This document shows, one piece after another, positions 10,681-23,159 of a DNA stretch of 64,000 bases. Location of the stretch: contig JANAVB010015600.1 of assembly GCA_029216955.1 (NCBI GenBank), positions 39,368,398 through 39,432,397 on the forward strand. The letters are read 5' to 3'. Under the pieces are notes generated by a model. It was not told where the DNA came from. It worked only from the letters and a program-made list of their open reading frames with translations, and did no database searches. Origin of the DNA: Iris pallida (Eukaryota; Streptophyta; Magnoliopsida; Asparagales; Iridaceae). The first letter of the stretch is position 1; the number at the start of each line of letters is the position of its first letter. The position numbers were made by a program, and so were the translations under genes.

Positions 10681-11869
10681 TAAGTGAAACACACGAAACA
10701 TGAGTATCTGATGCTCCCGAGAGGGATAATATCTCATGAAAGGATCCATATAGTACCAATCCGTGTTACCAACGTGTCAGCATCAAGTAAAGTAATCTAA
10801 AGCAATAATATAATCCTATGCAAGATATGAAATGATCAAAGAATGTACTCGCCTGATGTCTGTATGTCTGAAGAGAATATACTGTCTGAGGAGTGATGTC
10901 TGGCTCCTATAGAACAGTACAAGTCACCACATGTCCAAAATAGTAAAATAGACTGCTACAATGTATTCTACATGATGTTTGGGTAAATCTAGGCTAAAGT
11001 CAACCTTTGGTCAACTCTAGTCAACTATACTAGTCAAACTAGGTCAACTAGGTCAAGCCTAACCCAAACAAGTCTCACTAAGCCTAGCCAGTCTATTCTA
11101 GCAAGCACACATCATCACAAGGCCATACAAGTCTATCAACACAAAATCACATGTGTATACATGTCATATACACATATGCCACATCATAGGAACCTATATA
11201 GGCTATACGCCATAGGGCTACATAGGCTATCACATATTTTCTCACATTATATATATATAATAATTTAATATAAGCTACATACATTCATATCACATTATAC
11301 ACAATATGTATATATATTACATATAGGCCATATGCATATATACTACATATAGAGAGATAGAGAGAGATACATGTGCATGTGTGTGTGTTTCAAGTATGTG
11401 TGACATAGAGTGATGTGTGTGTAGCATAGATATAGGTTGTTTAGCAATTCAGTTTACACATGTATGTGAGTGTGCTACATCACAACATAGGCTAGGGTGT
11501 GTGTGTACATGAGTGTGTTAGTGAGCTAACAGTGTGATCAGTTTACAGAGAATGATGGTGTGTGTGTATATTTCATGGGAAAACAGTGTGAATGTTCAGC
11601 CATGTGTGTGTACAACACAAGAGAATAATGCACAAACTGTTCTTAGTCCCATTATAATGTACAATTTCAGTATCTCTGTTACATGTGTGCACAAATGTGT
11701 ATGAGTGTCAATGTGCATACATAACAGGTGTCCATTCTCAGTTAGTGTGCAAATGTGTGTGTCCTATGTGGGTATAGGTAGTAGTGGGTAGGTTATTAAG
11801 GAAAACAGTGAATGAATGTGTGTGTAAGCTATTTACATGTTTTAGAGAAATGTGTGTTAGTGTGATACA

Positions 11870-12987
11870 TGTTGGCCCATTCCATGGTCACACCCAATTT
11901 CGATAATCAACATACACTTAAGTCAATACACGAAATATAGAAAATGCTGCTAATCATTTCAGGATACATGAAATCAAATTCAACGGACAATGTACTGCAT
12001 TAATCATAGCGTCAACATCATCAAATCTTCAGAAGACTCATTTTTCATTTTATTCTGTATTTTATATTTTATTGAGTCTAGGAATTATTATGTAAAATCA
12101 ATTTTGGTAATACTGGCTTAGGGTTAAAACTGTCCACATTCCAAAAGCCTACCTATTCGTATTTTATTTACAAAATATTTCAAAAACATTTTTTTGAAAA
12201 TAGCCTTTACAAATGATTTTACAAATAACCAAAAACATAGTTTGAAAACTGTTTTTGCAAAAGATTTTTCAAATATCTCCTGACAGAACTCGTAACCGAG
12301 TTCGGCCCGAGTTCGGTCCGAACTCTGACCGAGTTCGGTCAAAAATGTTTCAAACTTCTGTTGCCTCCAAATCAGTGAGCAACGTCTCTTTGCGAGATAT
12401 TTGCACCCGAACTCTGCCCGAGTTCTGCCCGAGTTCGGTTGGAGAAAACACCTATAAATAGAGAAAAACTTTTCATTTCAAATTACTCATTCATTCTTTA
12501 TTCTCTCTTCTCTACTACTCAAGTGTTTTCAAACGATCTAAGATTTTCAAATCATACCTATACATCTCTTAGCCAAAAGCCAGTACTATCAGAGTTGATT
12601 TAGAGTCTTTTGGTATTCCAAGAGTTGTAAAGAGGTCGTTCTAGTTCAACAACCTTTCCTGTTGTGGAGCTGGTCGTGCGCTCGTCACCAAGCACGGTGT
12701 TGTGAAGCTGGTCGTGCGCTTGTCACCAAGCACGGTGTTGTAAGAGACTGCAAGCTCTCAGTTAAAGCTTGTGCCATAGTGGATTAACATCGAGCAAGAG
12801 TACTCGAGATTGGATTAGTCCTCTCAGAGGGATACCAGTATATATCGCTGTGTCGCTGAGTTTGAATTCTCTATCTTTACTATCTCTTATATCACTGCCA
12901 TAGTTTAATTTTTTAATTGGTGATTATTTTTCGCTGCACACACACACTCTATTCACCCTCCCTCTAGAGGTGCTCAACGGTCCTACA
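11870..12987 (+). mobile_element. Solo LTR of a SIRE-like copia element
   Basis: It starts TGTTGGCCCATT and ends CCTACA, like the LTRs of the copia element at 34193-43781. It is flanked by a perfect 5-bp duplication ATACA (11865-11869 and 12988-12992). Internally it shares the gagttcggcccgagttcgg words, a TATA box (ctataaatagag near 12452) and the block near ggattagtcctctcagaggg before the end. No internal region is present, so it arose by LTR-LTR recombination. The 61-68-codon frames in it are not genes. Confidence 0.92.
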
Positions 12988-14942
12988 ATACATAAATTAG
13001 TTTGTAGGGTGTGTGTGTAGATGTGTGTATAGGGGACAGTGTTCAGCCGTGCACAACATGTTCTCAGGTTTGTGCTTAGGTATGTGTCAATAGGTTTCAG
13101 TTTTGTAGTTAAGTGTGTGTGTATAGGGATATTAGGAAGATAGTGTTCTCATACACAGTGTCTCAGCTCATGTGTGATGTGTAGGGATACATCATGGCTA
13201 TAGGGTGTGTGTAACAGATATTAGAAATTAGGTTTGAGTGTAACCATGTGTAAATTCTCAGGAAAATCAATCTTCACATTGACAGTTTCAGTATTTCAGT
13301 CCAAAAGCAATTCGAAAGCCAACTATTCCATACTAACATAAATACTTAACATGTTCATTAACTCTTACATAAATAAGTGAACTAACCATGATAATTAATC
13401 ATCAACAAAACAGTTTAGAATATAATTTAAATCTCAGAATTTAACAAACAGTGAACTATGTATCAGTAAATTGGGGAAAACCCAATTCGAAATCCAAAAT
13501 AAAACCAATACTCAAAATTAAGGGTTGGTAATCATAGTGTTACATGTGAACATGCCTCACAGTGTGTGTTGTCTCCCCAAAGTGGGACACGACGTGTCCA
13601 ATCAACATTAACACACATGAATACACTAACACAGTGCACAATCTCGTGCACGCGTGCACGTATGTCTAGCACACGACACACGACACGACACAACACAACA
13701 CGAGTGTGTGTCCACACACTCTCCTAGGGTAGGGCTGCAACCCTGACACCCTGATACGTGTCCACGAGACACCTAGATACGACACGAAGCCCGTGTCAGC
13801 AGTGCCTGTGGCTCGCACGCACCGCAGAAAATAGCCAGGGCGGGCTCAAAAGCGTGCCCGACTCGACACGACGCGACTCGAGACTCGAGGGGGCTCGTGT
13901 CAGACACTGCCTCTCAGTCCTCGCCAAGTGGTGCGTGTCAAATCGCCGTGTCCAGTAAGAAATACAACCCGAGTAGCAGGACAGTATCTCGCGGCTGCAA
14001 TAGCGTGTTCGTGTCCACATACTGACACGACACGACTCCAAAATCCTCCACAAATGCCATGAAATCACAGACGACCTATGGATCTACAAATCTATCCAAA
14101 CACAATTCCAAAAATAGTACAAAACATTGGGTGTGGCATTTCATTGAACACCTAGTTCTAGGTTAGGATACGTGTCCGATACGGATACGAAATCAAATAC
14201 AATTGACACAAAACTTACACTACAGCTAGGGGACACCTACATCTAGGCTACCATGCAAAGAAATAGAATTTAAATGCAATTTGAAGGGTTTACTTATATG
14301 ATGTCAAATGGCAAGAAAAGCCCCAAATCGATTGATTTTCGTTGCTAGCCAAATCCTCCAAATTGTTTCCAAACTGAAATTACTCTCCATGAATATCAAA
14401 TAGAGGATGATTAGTCTCTATTGCAAAAGATTTGGATCAAAAAGGAATTAAAATGGATTTATTATGAATTAGGAAAGATGGAAATTACCTTTCCTTTCAA
14501 GAAGTTAGAATGATACAAAAGAGGCAAGAACAAGTGAAAGAGAGATTTTATTGGGGGGTTCCCAATGTTGGCTGGCCACTTAATGGCTAGGTTAGGGTTA
14601 GGGTCTCATGTCATGGGCCTTGGGCCAAGTTTTATTAGTCATGGAAATAAATTCCTAAGTCATAAGTCATTGAACCTAGTCTTATTCTCCTATTTCAAAC
14701 TTGGTTCTAAATGACTAAAATTGGGTTGACTTAAGTTAGACTAGGGTCCCACCATACTAACCAAGTCACCATAGCTAGGGTCAACATCTAGGTTAGTCTC
14801 CAAAGTCTCAACTAGTCAAAGTCAAAAATAGAAATCACCAATTCAACAATTCAAAATAAATTCAAAAATTCACAAAATGACTAAAATACCCTCAAGCTAA
14901 AATGTGGTAATGACAAATCTACCCTCCTTAAAAGAATTTTGT

Positions 14943-15425
14943 CCTCGAAATTAAAAGACGAAACTACACTGATGAGAAGGATAGACAATCATACCTCAAG
15001 TTCCAAAAAGATATGGGTATCGCTCGCGCATCTCATCCTCCCGCTCCCAGGTAGACTCTCCTGGAGAATGATGCCTCCATGCGACGCGAACCAAGGGTAT
15101 CACCTGGTTTCTCAGTACCTTCTCTCGATGATCCAGAATCTCCACTGGCTGCTCTGGATAACTGAGAGTAGGTCCCACCTCAATCTCCGAATGGTCAAGT
15201 ACATGGCTAGGATCAGCCACATACTGTTTCAACTGTAATACGTGGAAAACGTTGTGGACATCCACTAGTGCAGGTGGCAAGTCTAGCCAGTATGCCACGT
15301 CACCGACTCTCCCGCTGATCACGAAAGGTCCGATGAAGCGCGGGCTAAGCTTCCTACCTCCACCAAAATGTATGGTACCACGGGTCGGAGATATCATCAG
15401 AAAAACCATGTCTCCGACCTAACAC
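14943..15425 (-). pseudogene. Integrase C-terminus and chromodomain of a Tekay/Del chromovirus
   Basis: Reading down from 15425, VGDMVFLMISPTRGTIHF and GRKLSPRFIGPFVI are the integrase C-terminal SH3-like (GPF/Y) region. DVHNVFHVLQLKQYV follows, and then the chromodomain block PVEILDHREKVLRNQVIPLVRVAW with STWEREDEMRERYPYLF. This order is diagnostic of plant chromoviruses, whose chromodomain directs integration to heterochromatin. A stop lies directly upstream (tag, 15417-15419), and no catalytic integrase core remains, so this is only the last 140 or so codons of the polyprotein. The frame runs into the polypurine tract at 14916-14934. Confidence 0.85.
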
Positions 15426-15798
15426 AAACAAGGTCTCAAGTTACTAAATAATCAAACTTGATCAAACAACACAACAAACAACCTACTTCTAATCCTATCT
15501 CCAGTCAAACTAAGTCAAACATAGTCAATGGTCAACTACTGGTCAACAACTAGTCAATTTGTCAACATCCAAGTACTTGGTCACCAACTGGTCAATTCCT
15601 TAGAGTTTTGCCTATGCTAGCTATCTAGGTGTTGGCAACTAGAAATTAGACAAAAAAAACTCTATAATAGACTAACTCTTAACTTCCCAAATCCTATCAA
15701 GTCACCACAACTAAATACCTATAATCTAAGCACACAAATCCCAAGTACCACATATACATAAGCTCAAGAACAACAACCCATTACTTATATCCTAAGTA

Positions 15799-15852
<54 letters not shown>

Positions 15853-18171
15853 CTGGTCATCAAAGTGTTAAAGTAGACTAAACTCATGAGGGACTGACCA
15901 AATGCTTAGAAATTAGCCTAAGGATGAATGGTCTGAAACATCAATGTAGGCAAAAGGGAATGATGCTAAGGAGACTGAATTTATGAGGCAAAAGGACAGG
16001 ACATTAGGGTCCAACTTGTAAAGTTAGATTGAAGGAAAACTTACATGGTGACTGAAACATACCTTTAGATCAAACCTGGGCCTCTCCTCTCTATCTGGAC
16101 TGAACACCTACTAAACTACATGCAGGACAGTGGTCTAAAAGAAGTGAACCAAACTGGTGTGCAGGAAATATAAGCAGTATATTGCAAATAAGTGCAGACT
16201 ACATACCAAATCAAATACATTACATATATACAAGCTATATGTATTTAGCTCTCATCACCTCAAACTCTACTCAAAGTCTAATAACACACACACCCTACCA
16301 CATGCCTATCACTCCAATGAAGGGGTCAGATACTGTAGGGTGTATTGGGACAGAACAGTGGTATAGCATGGCTGCATATGAAGATGCAGAACAATCATAT
16401 GTAGGACAATGATATGTAGGACACATACATATGAGGAAAATTGAACTAATGCCCAGGTAGAGGCTTTTGGAAGACTGAACCAACAATAAAAGGAAAGGTT
16501 TGGACATGTATCTGGACAGATGGGATAAGCAGGTATCATCTGTATCTAAGAATGAAAGAGGGACAGAACATATGATCAAAGGAGGACTGTTATTAATAAC
16601 CCATATTATATATCCAATGTACACAACTGTCCTAAATGGACTGAACAACCATACCCAAAAGCTTTAAACTCCACTGTAGGATAGGTACTGCAGGTTATAA
16701 TGAAGGGTATTGTAAGGCTATCAAGTAGAGTAAAATGCTAAGAGGTGCAGTATGTCACCATGTACATAAAATAAGGTTGAGTGCAGACCTCTAATATACA
16801 TGATACTAACCTTCCAGATATGTAGAATATGTTAAGGGGTTGATGGTTATATTGGTGAGTCAATAATTGGGGTCTGAACAATGGTCCAGTGAAATCTATG
16901 ATACAACATGGTAGGTAATGAAATGTTGAGTGCAGTGAACAACTTGTACAAGTCTGAACCAAGGAGACATGGTATCTAGTGAAGGGTCTGTACACTGTCT
17001 ATAAAGGTTGATCAAACATGACTGGACTCAATCACAAGAAAACTTAACTAAAATAGAAAACTGGACTAAATATAGGCTAAACAACATGTCAATACCCTAT
17101 ACAACAATGACCTATAGATACCAACCAAACCTCTATCCCATATGCCAATATCATCTGTAACCTATCTATATATATAGACCTCTCAGTCTTAGGTGAAACT
17201 ACAACTACACTCAAGGACAGGCTCTGGTCATGGGTGCCTTACTGGAAAGGATAAGGAAAAATAATAATAAATCATCAAGGCTGTAAGGCATACTAACATC
17301 CTATATAAAAACTGGTTGGTATTATAAATAACAGAGGAATCATTTACAATAGGTTACTATTCTAATACCAATACTAACTATCATCTCTAGGGTACAGACA
17401 CTCTACAAGTCATCATATCATTATACTATAAAAGAACTACATATGAATAAGCTCTACAAAACTAAAATATCCCTACTCTTAAGTTATTTGATGATAGAAT
17501 ACAATTTTATAACAACAGAAGGGTACGATAGAGATGATATGTTTAAAAACCTTCTCAAGATACAATCTGATAATCATATGCGTCTGTCCAAAATCATGTT
17601 ACTCAGAGTCCTCACCATGCCAGTAAGCATGGCTGCGATAAACGATAGATTCCATAACTGGGGTATGCACCTCTATAATCATGTCGTCTAGAATCCTCGC
17701 TATGCCGACTAGTATAGCTGCGAGAAATTCCAAATCTCATAACCAAGATATGTACATCCGAAGTCAGGTCTCTATGTTTTTGCCACGCCATCTAATATGG
17801 CTGCGATAAACTACATGTTCCATAATCAAGTAGACGTTTTACCATCCCTATTATTTCTGTCAACATATGTTATCGGAAAATATCGTAACTCAGGCCATAA
17901 AATTTATCTCGATAGGAAAATCAAAATTAACAACGATCCATCAAAAATCAAGTTTAATAATCAAGGAGTAAGAGTGAACAAATCAAAGGAAGGGATTTCA
18001 AATTGAAGTTTAAATAAGATTTTTAAGGATCGTCCCAGAAATCTCTCAAAGATTTCTAACTGTGATTGAGTACCTTCAAAAATATATTCTAATCCTACTG
18101 CAGGCTGTAGTGATACTCTAGTTCGAATACCACTACATAAACTCGACCTGCATGGGCTACCACTAAAAATG
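15426..18171 (-). other. Internal non-coding remainder of the chromovirus
   Basis: No gag or pol relic was found; short frames around 16157-16995 and 17443-18006 have no family features. A (TA)n tract lies at 15803-15850. Next to the right LTR, on the minus strand, gtggtagcccatgcaggt (about 18145-18162) could be a decayed initiator-Met type primer-binding site. Confidence 0.5.
17610..17835. repeat. Three copies of an 84-bp tandem repeat
   Basis: The phrase at(g/a)gctgcga recurs at 17629, 17714 and 17797, each followed by about 20 bp to a ccataa/ctcataa word and then a (g)catgc or cgcca phrase. The period is 83-85 bp. It lies in the leader of the chromovirus. Confidence 0.65.
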
Positions 18172-19659
18172 TGTCACGACCCGCACCCTAGAGTAAGGGC
18201 ACGAGAAGTGAATACTTCCAGCCTATGCCATAGTATCGGCGGTAGAATGCTGTCCTAGGTCACAACATCTAACAATATAAGGTACCTCTACAGTATATAC
18301 ACTTCGAGTGGAGGTTACAATACAGAATACAGTCTCAATCACATCTAAGGCAGAATACGATAAGATATATAGATATGAAACGAATACAGAAAGATGCAAT
18401 AGATAGAGAATTCTAAGTGTCTAAGATATCATAGCAATCCAGAACATCTAGACTCAAATACAATAATCTAGAGAAAATAAATACAATAGAAGACTACTCT
18501 AAACTAAAGGTATGTTATCCACTGCTAATGGATCCTGCTGGAGATCCAAGTCACAGCAATCCTCTAGGGTAGTCCATAATTAATGGTACAGAGCACCTCG
18601 TCCTCATCCTCTGTAATATTTTCAACAGGTCCAGTCAGGACAGGAGCGAGCACAATACATCTCATACAAATCATAACAGGTTAGGAAATATAAACATGCT
18701 AGAGAGTAAGATACATGAAACTGAAAGAACAACATGATATAAAAGAGAGAACTGTAAGTAAATAGCTATAATATATATAAAGAACTATCAATGACTAGTG
18801 ATTCAGAGTATAAGATAAACATGTGAACAGCTAGAGATGATTCATGGCTATACTAAATAGTTGATTTATGACTACACTACTTTGGAATTATTCACATGTT
18901 TAGTTCTACTCCCCCATCCCCAATCAATACACAAGGATCCAGCCAAGTTACGTTAAGATTCATTACTACACTACTGGCTCATAATGAGTGATTTATGAAT
19001 AGATTCGTGAAGGCTCTGTGATTCATGAGAGTATAGGAAACATAAGCAGATTCATGATAGATTCATGATAATAGAAGCATGAGATACATGATGTAAGTGA
19101 AACACACGTGACATGAGTATCTGATGCTCCCGAGAGGGATAACATCTCATGAAGGGATCCATATAGTACCAATCCGTGTTACCAACGTATCAACATCAAG
19201 TAAAGTAATCTAAAGCAATAATATAATCCTATGCAAGATATGAAATGATCAGAGAACATGCTCGCCTGATATCTGTATGTCTGAAGAGAATATACTATCT
19301 GAGGAGTGATGTTTGGCTCCTATAGAACAGTACAAGTCACCACATGTCCAAAATAGTAAAATAGACTACTACAATGTATTCTACATGATGTTTAGGTAAA
19401 TCTAGGCTAAAGTCAACCTTTGGTCAGCTTTAGTCAACTACACTAGTCAAACTAGGTCAACTAGGTCAAGCCTAACCCAAACAAGTCTCACTAAGCCTAG
19501 CCAGTCTATTCTAGAAAGCACACATCATCACAAGGCCATACAAGTCTATCAACACACAAGTCACATGTGTATACATGTCATATACACATATGCCACATCA
19601 TAGGAACCTATATAGGCTATACGCCATAGGGCTACATAGGCTATCACATATTTTCTCAC

Positions 19660-19724
<65 letters not shown>

Positions 19725-20120
19725 TAATTTAATATAAGCTACATACATTCATATCACAGTATACACAATATGTATATATATTACATATAGGCCATATGTA
19801 TATATACTACATATAGAGAGATAAAGAGAGATACATGTGCATGTGTGTGTTTCAAGTGTGTGTGACATAGAGTGATGTGTGTGTAGCATAGATATAGGGT
19901 GTTTAGCTATTCAGTTTACACATGTGTGCGTGAGTGTGCTATATCACAACATAGGCTGGGGTGTGTGTGTACATGAGTGTGTTAGTGAGCTAACAGTGTG
20001 TTCAAGATTTTACAGTGAATGATGGTGTGTGTGTATATGTCATGGGAAAACAGTATGAATGTTCAGCCATGTGTGTGTACAACATAAGAGAATAATGCAC
20101 AAACTGTTCTCAGTCCCAGT
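18172..20120 (-). repeat. Right (5') LTR of the chromovirus, interrupted
   Basis: It aligns with 9758-11651 with few differences, apart from a much longer (TA)n tract at about 19663-19722. The match stops at 20120, where the Tat-C LTR begins. The CCAGT at 20116-20120 should be the Tat-C target duplication; the second copy lies beyond 64000. No gene is seen. Confidence 0.8.
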
Positions 20121-20462
20121 TGTTTGCCATTGATTATAAAAGAACAAAACAGTTTTATGGGAGGATTGGACTTTTACTTTATAACACAAACTCGCTCGTA
20201 TAATGAAAGCCTAGGGACAAAAACTTAGGTACAGCAATCTAAGTACAATTGTTTAGTTTTTTCTGGGGGTGACGGTAGAGGCTCGAGAAAGCGACGGCAG
20301 CTCTGCCTTACTCCTTGGACGATCGGACGTAGCCTTGGCTCAGATGAAGAAATGCTCTCGGGATGTGTGGAGAGATTCTTCTGTGCGCCGCTACTCTCTC
20401 TGTGCGTCTCTGTCTCTCTATGTGTCCTGCTTTTGTCCATACTTTGCAAGGAATGGCACCTT

Positions 20463-20474
20463 GCTATTTATAGG
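20463..20474 (-). promoter_or_regulatory. TATA box of Tat-C left LTR
   Basis: On the minus strand CTATAAATAGC is followed by aaggtgccattccttgcaa. Tat-D has this downstream segment twice, Tat-C once. Confidence 0.6.
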
Positions 20475-20834
20475 AGTGGAATATGATAATTAGGGTTTGT
20501 AATAATTGTATTTTAAACAGAGGGCGACCAAGGATTTGTTAAGATTTGCCCCGATCTTGCTTTTATGTTGATTGTTACAAATTTGCATCATTTGTTGGGG
20601 ATTGATCCGGGTAATTATGATGATTGCAATAAATCTAATTTGTTTGGGATTTGACCAATTCTGGACGGTTATGTTGATCGCAGCAAATCTGAGTTATTGA
20701 GATTTGATCGACTCCTGCCGCGTGTCCTTCATTGGCTGCAATAAATATAAATTATTGAGATTCGATCAGCTCCTGCCACGTGTCCCTCATTGACTGCAAT
20801 AAATATGAATTATCGAGATTCGATCAGCTTCGGC

Positions 20835-21570
20835 CACGTGTCCCAACTACTGCGAGCCGCATGGAGGACTGTCATGGTTGGGCCGCATGAGTGTGGCCTC
20901 GTTGTCAGAATCGCATAAGGGTGGCCTTATCTGAACCGCATGGCAATCCTTTAATCTGAGCCGCATGAGGGTGGCCCTATGATCTGAGCCGCATAGGGGT
21001 GGCCATATCTGAACCGTATGGCAATCCTTTAATCTGAGCCGCATGAATGTGGCCCTATGATCTGAGCCACATAGGGGTAGCAGCCGCATGGGGGTGGCCA
21101 TATGATCTGAGTCGCATAGGGGTAGCAGCCGCATGGGGGTGGCCCCCATGATTCGAGCCGCATAAGAGTAGCAGCCGCATGGGGGTGACCTTCAACTGAA
21201 CCGCATAAGGATGGCCACGTGTCAGAGTCGTATAGAATGAAGTACTTTAGAATTCGGTGGATCGTGCCAGCTATAGAGATTTTTTTTGTTTCCCTAGGAG
21301 CACGCCATTATGTCAGAGTCATCATTGCAGCTTTATGTCAGTGCTGTCAAACCTTCGTGTCAGAGTCGTCGCTTTGTATTAATTGAGCCAGCTGCATAAA
21401 TTAATTATGGCCGATTTGTGAATGACTTTTTGAACCGCATAAGGCCACGTGGCTCGCTGGAAATTTCTGAACCGCATGAACTCTAATGGATATTTGAGCC
21501 GCATGGAACTCTCCTAGTCTTGAGCCGCATGAAACTCTCCTAGTCCTGAGCCGCATAGGATGTCCTGTTC
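20835..21570. repeat. AGCCGCAT word array in Tat-C LTR
   Basis: gagccgcat, gaaccgcat and cagccgcat words recur every 20-45 bp, usually followed by (g/a)ggggtggcc. The larger unit tgatctgagccgcataggggtggc is repeated near 20965-21130. The array lies upstream of the TATA box when read in element sense. Variants such as ccgtat and cacat look like point decay of the same word. Confidence 0.8.
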
Positions 21571-21587
21571 ATTTTCATGCTTCTACA

Positions 21588-21645
21588 AGACCCCCTTCAA
21601 AGTTTTCAATTTGAAAAATTGAAATACTTTGAATGAGAAGCATGG
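21588..21645 (-). other. Polypurine tract and flanking hairpin of Tat-C
   Basis: In element sense (minus strand) the sequence reads catgcttct, then caaagtatttcaat, a short loop, attgaaaactttg, the G-run aagggggtct, and then the LTR start tgtagaagcatg. The words pair as a stem that encloses the polypurine tract. The same arrangement is found in Tat-D (56950-57016) and, decayed, in Tat-A (2761-2845). Confidence 0.65.
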
Positions 21646-21659
21646 CTATGTCCACATAA

Positions 21660-21830
21660 GCTCTCATGGCCGCATAGTTTATTCTGGCCTCATGGACTTA
21701 CTAGCCGCATGGCCTTCCTGGCCGCATGGACTGCCTGGCCGCATGGACTGTCTAGCCGCATGGATCGCCTGGCTGCATGGACTGCCTAGCCGCATGGACC
21801 GCTCTGGCCGCATACTGTCTTTTCTGCCAC
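21660..21830. repeat. GCCGCATGGA array between polypurine tract and antisense gene
   Basis: tagccgcatgga and ctggccgcatgga units recur about every 17-20 bp, roughly nine times. Tat-D has the mirror-image array at 56790-56940. The spacing is tighter than in the LTR array. Confidence 0.8.
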
Positions 21831-22110
21831 GTAGGCGTCATTAATTGCTTTTTGATTCATTTTGATTTGAAGCCGTCTTTTGGGGGCAGGATCCCAAGGG
21901 TCAGATTTGTCTCGATGACCGAAGCGTCAATTTTATTCTTTAGGCGACACACGAATCGAAGCGTCCGTTGGTTTATGAGCCCCTGTCCACCTATAAATAA
22001 GGGTAATTTCTTATAGAAACTCTTTACTTTCTTCTTTTATTCGAACCTCTCTTTCCCTAGGTTGCCGTCTTCTTCTTCTTCTTCTTCTTCTTCTTCTTCT
22101 TCGATCAACG

Positions 22111-22889
22111 ATGGTCCCCAAGACTTCCAAGGCTACGGCGAAGGGTAAGGGAGTGGCTTCTACGTCGACTGCGGCGCCTGAAGTTCATTCTGACGTTCAC
22201 CCCACTATTGCTGGTAAGGATTTGGGAGGATCGTATGCTTCAAAAACCCTAACAAAGATGGCTCTGTTGCATGTTTTATGCACAAGCCTTTAATGCGTCC
22301 TTCGTCTTCATCGAACTGTTCAAATTGTATGGGCCACATGTACGTCCCATGTCTGAGCCGCATGGGGGTATACCCCATGTTCGGGCCACATGGGAGTTGT
22401 CTGGTGGCCACATAAATACTTCACAAACTGAATCGCATAATGACCCGTCGAACAGAGCCGCATAAGTCCCTCTGAATCGAAACCGCATGAAGTCCCCTCA
22501 AACAGGACCGCATAAGCTCATCTGGACTGAGCCGCATAATGCCCTGACCATCTTCTAACTTTGTTTCTTTTATCTTTGATTCTTGCAGCATCCCTGCCGA
22601 AGGCTGAGATCATTGTGAAGGAAGAGCTGCTGCCTCCTTTCATCAAACAAGAGCCATCGCTCGTTAAGGAGGAGGTGATACCAAAAATAGAGGAACAAAA
22701 AAGAAGAGCTGGCACCTATAGGGGAGGGAAACACTCCCAACATTGAAGTTGCTGTAAAGGAGGAGCCCCAGTCTGAAGGCAGTAGTATTGGGAGTTCTGA
22801 CCCTCCTGCTCCGGACGAGGATCTTACTCAAATAGATCCTTCATTTGAAAAATGGTTGAAGGAATGGTATATGCGCCCCCACAACTAGG
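22111..22889 (+). CDS. Antisense gene of Tat-C: PMD-less, acidic, SUMO-motif-rich
   Basis: Exon 1 (22111-22213) encodes MVPKTSKATAKGKGV..., homologous to the leader of the Tat-D PMD gene. A donor at 22214 (gctggtaagg) and an acceptor at 22588 (tcttgcag) join in the same phase as in Tat-D. Exon 2 (from 22589) does not encode PMD. It encodes a short acidic segment with VKEE, IKQE, VKEE and, after a one-base shift in the A-run near 22697, another VKEE, each fitting the SUMO-attachment consensus. It ends with EKWLKEWYMRPHN and a stop at about 22889. A (ttc)n tract precedes the start codon. The intron (22214-22588) carries the CCGCAT array. The A-run shift may be a disabling mutation. Function unknown. 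Confidence 0.5.
22340..22550. repeat. CCGCAT words in intron of the Tat-C antisense gene
   Basis: gagccgcatggggg, gaatcgcataatg, gagccgcataag, aaccgcatga, gaccgcataag and gagccgcataatg occur through the intron. This is the same word as in the Tat-C LTR and ORF1. Confidence 0.75.
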
Positions 22890-23159
22890 ATTCGTGGGCT
22901 TTCACAAATGTCCATCTTTTGTCTTGATATTTCTGTCTGTCTTTTGCTGTAGTTTGTGTTTTGCTTCTTTTGGACATCAATGTAATCTTTTTTTTCTTGT
23001 CTGAATGAAACGATAGAGACTTTTCTGGCTTGCTTATGAGATGTAGTCATGTGAATGTAACTGATTCTGAATGAACAGAATACATTCACTCTATTCTTTG
23101 CTTGCAGTAGTTGCCCTAATGGGAGACTTTTTGTGGACTTATTATCCTTGGCGTACCCT

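Larger units (their letters stand above)
9758..14915 (-). repeat. Left (3') LTR of the chromovirus, about 4 kb without its insertion
   Basis: It begins TGTCACGACCC and ends GGTAATGACA (14915), so the ends are TG...CA with a short inverted TGTCA/TGACA pair. Just inside is the polypurine tract (on the minus strand cttttaaggagggtaga, 14916-14934). The first 1.9 kb aligns with the right LTR at 18172-20120. A 1118-bp solo copia LTR plus its 5-bp duplication splits it at 11870-12987; without that it is about 4,035 bp. It carries GATTCATGA-type repeats, TGTGTG-rich stretches and, at 13560-14060, repeated CACGACACG words. No gene is seen in it. Confidence 0.7.
9758..20120 (-). mobile_element. Tekay/Del-like chromovirus, internally deleted, nested in Tat-B
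   Basis: Direct repeats starting TGTCACGACCC at 9758 and 18172 are its LTRs. Between them a minus-strand integrase C-terminus with chromodomain gives the orientation, so the left LTR is the 3' LTR and the right one the 5' LTR. Almost all of gag, protease, RT and RNase H is missing; 15426-18171 holds no coding relic. It interrupts the Tat-B gag (left flank CATTA at 9753-9757) and its right LTR is in turn interrupted at 20120 by Tat-C, so its far end is outside the window. Confidence 0.75.
20121..21587 (-). repeat. Left (3') LTR of Tat-C
   Basis: It is 1,467 bp, TGTTTGCC...TTCTACA on the plus strand. It matches the right LTR from 63115, for example the block tttgttaagatttgcc, the three attgagattcgatcagct-type units near 20740-20830, and the ccgcat array that follows. 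A minus-strand TATA box lies at 20463-20474. The frames in it (20225-20493 and 20847-21149) are LTR sequence, not genes. Confidence 0.9.

Noticed and set aside
14939..15238. Plus-strand frame over the chromodomain region
   Set aside because: The minus strand encodes a clear integrase tail and chromodomain; the plus frame is its shadow.
16157..16995. Several short frames on both strands in the chromovirus interior
   Set aside because: AT-rich, mutually overlapping, without codon bias, start context or recognisable domain.
19663..19722. Long AT tract as a possible replication origin or matrix attachment site
   Set aside because: It is a plain (TA)n microsatellite, expanded relative to the other LTR copy (11250-11265), so length polymorphism explains it.
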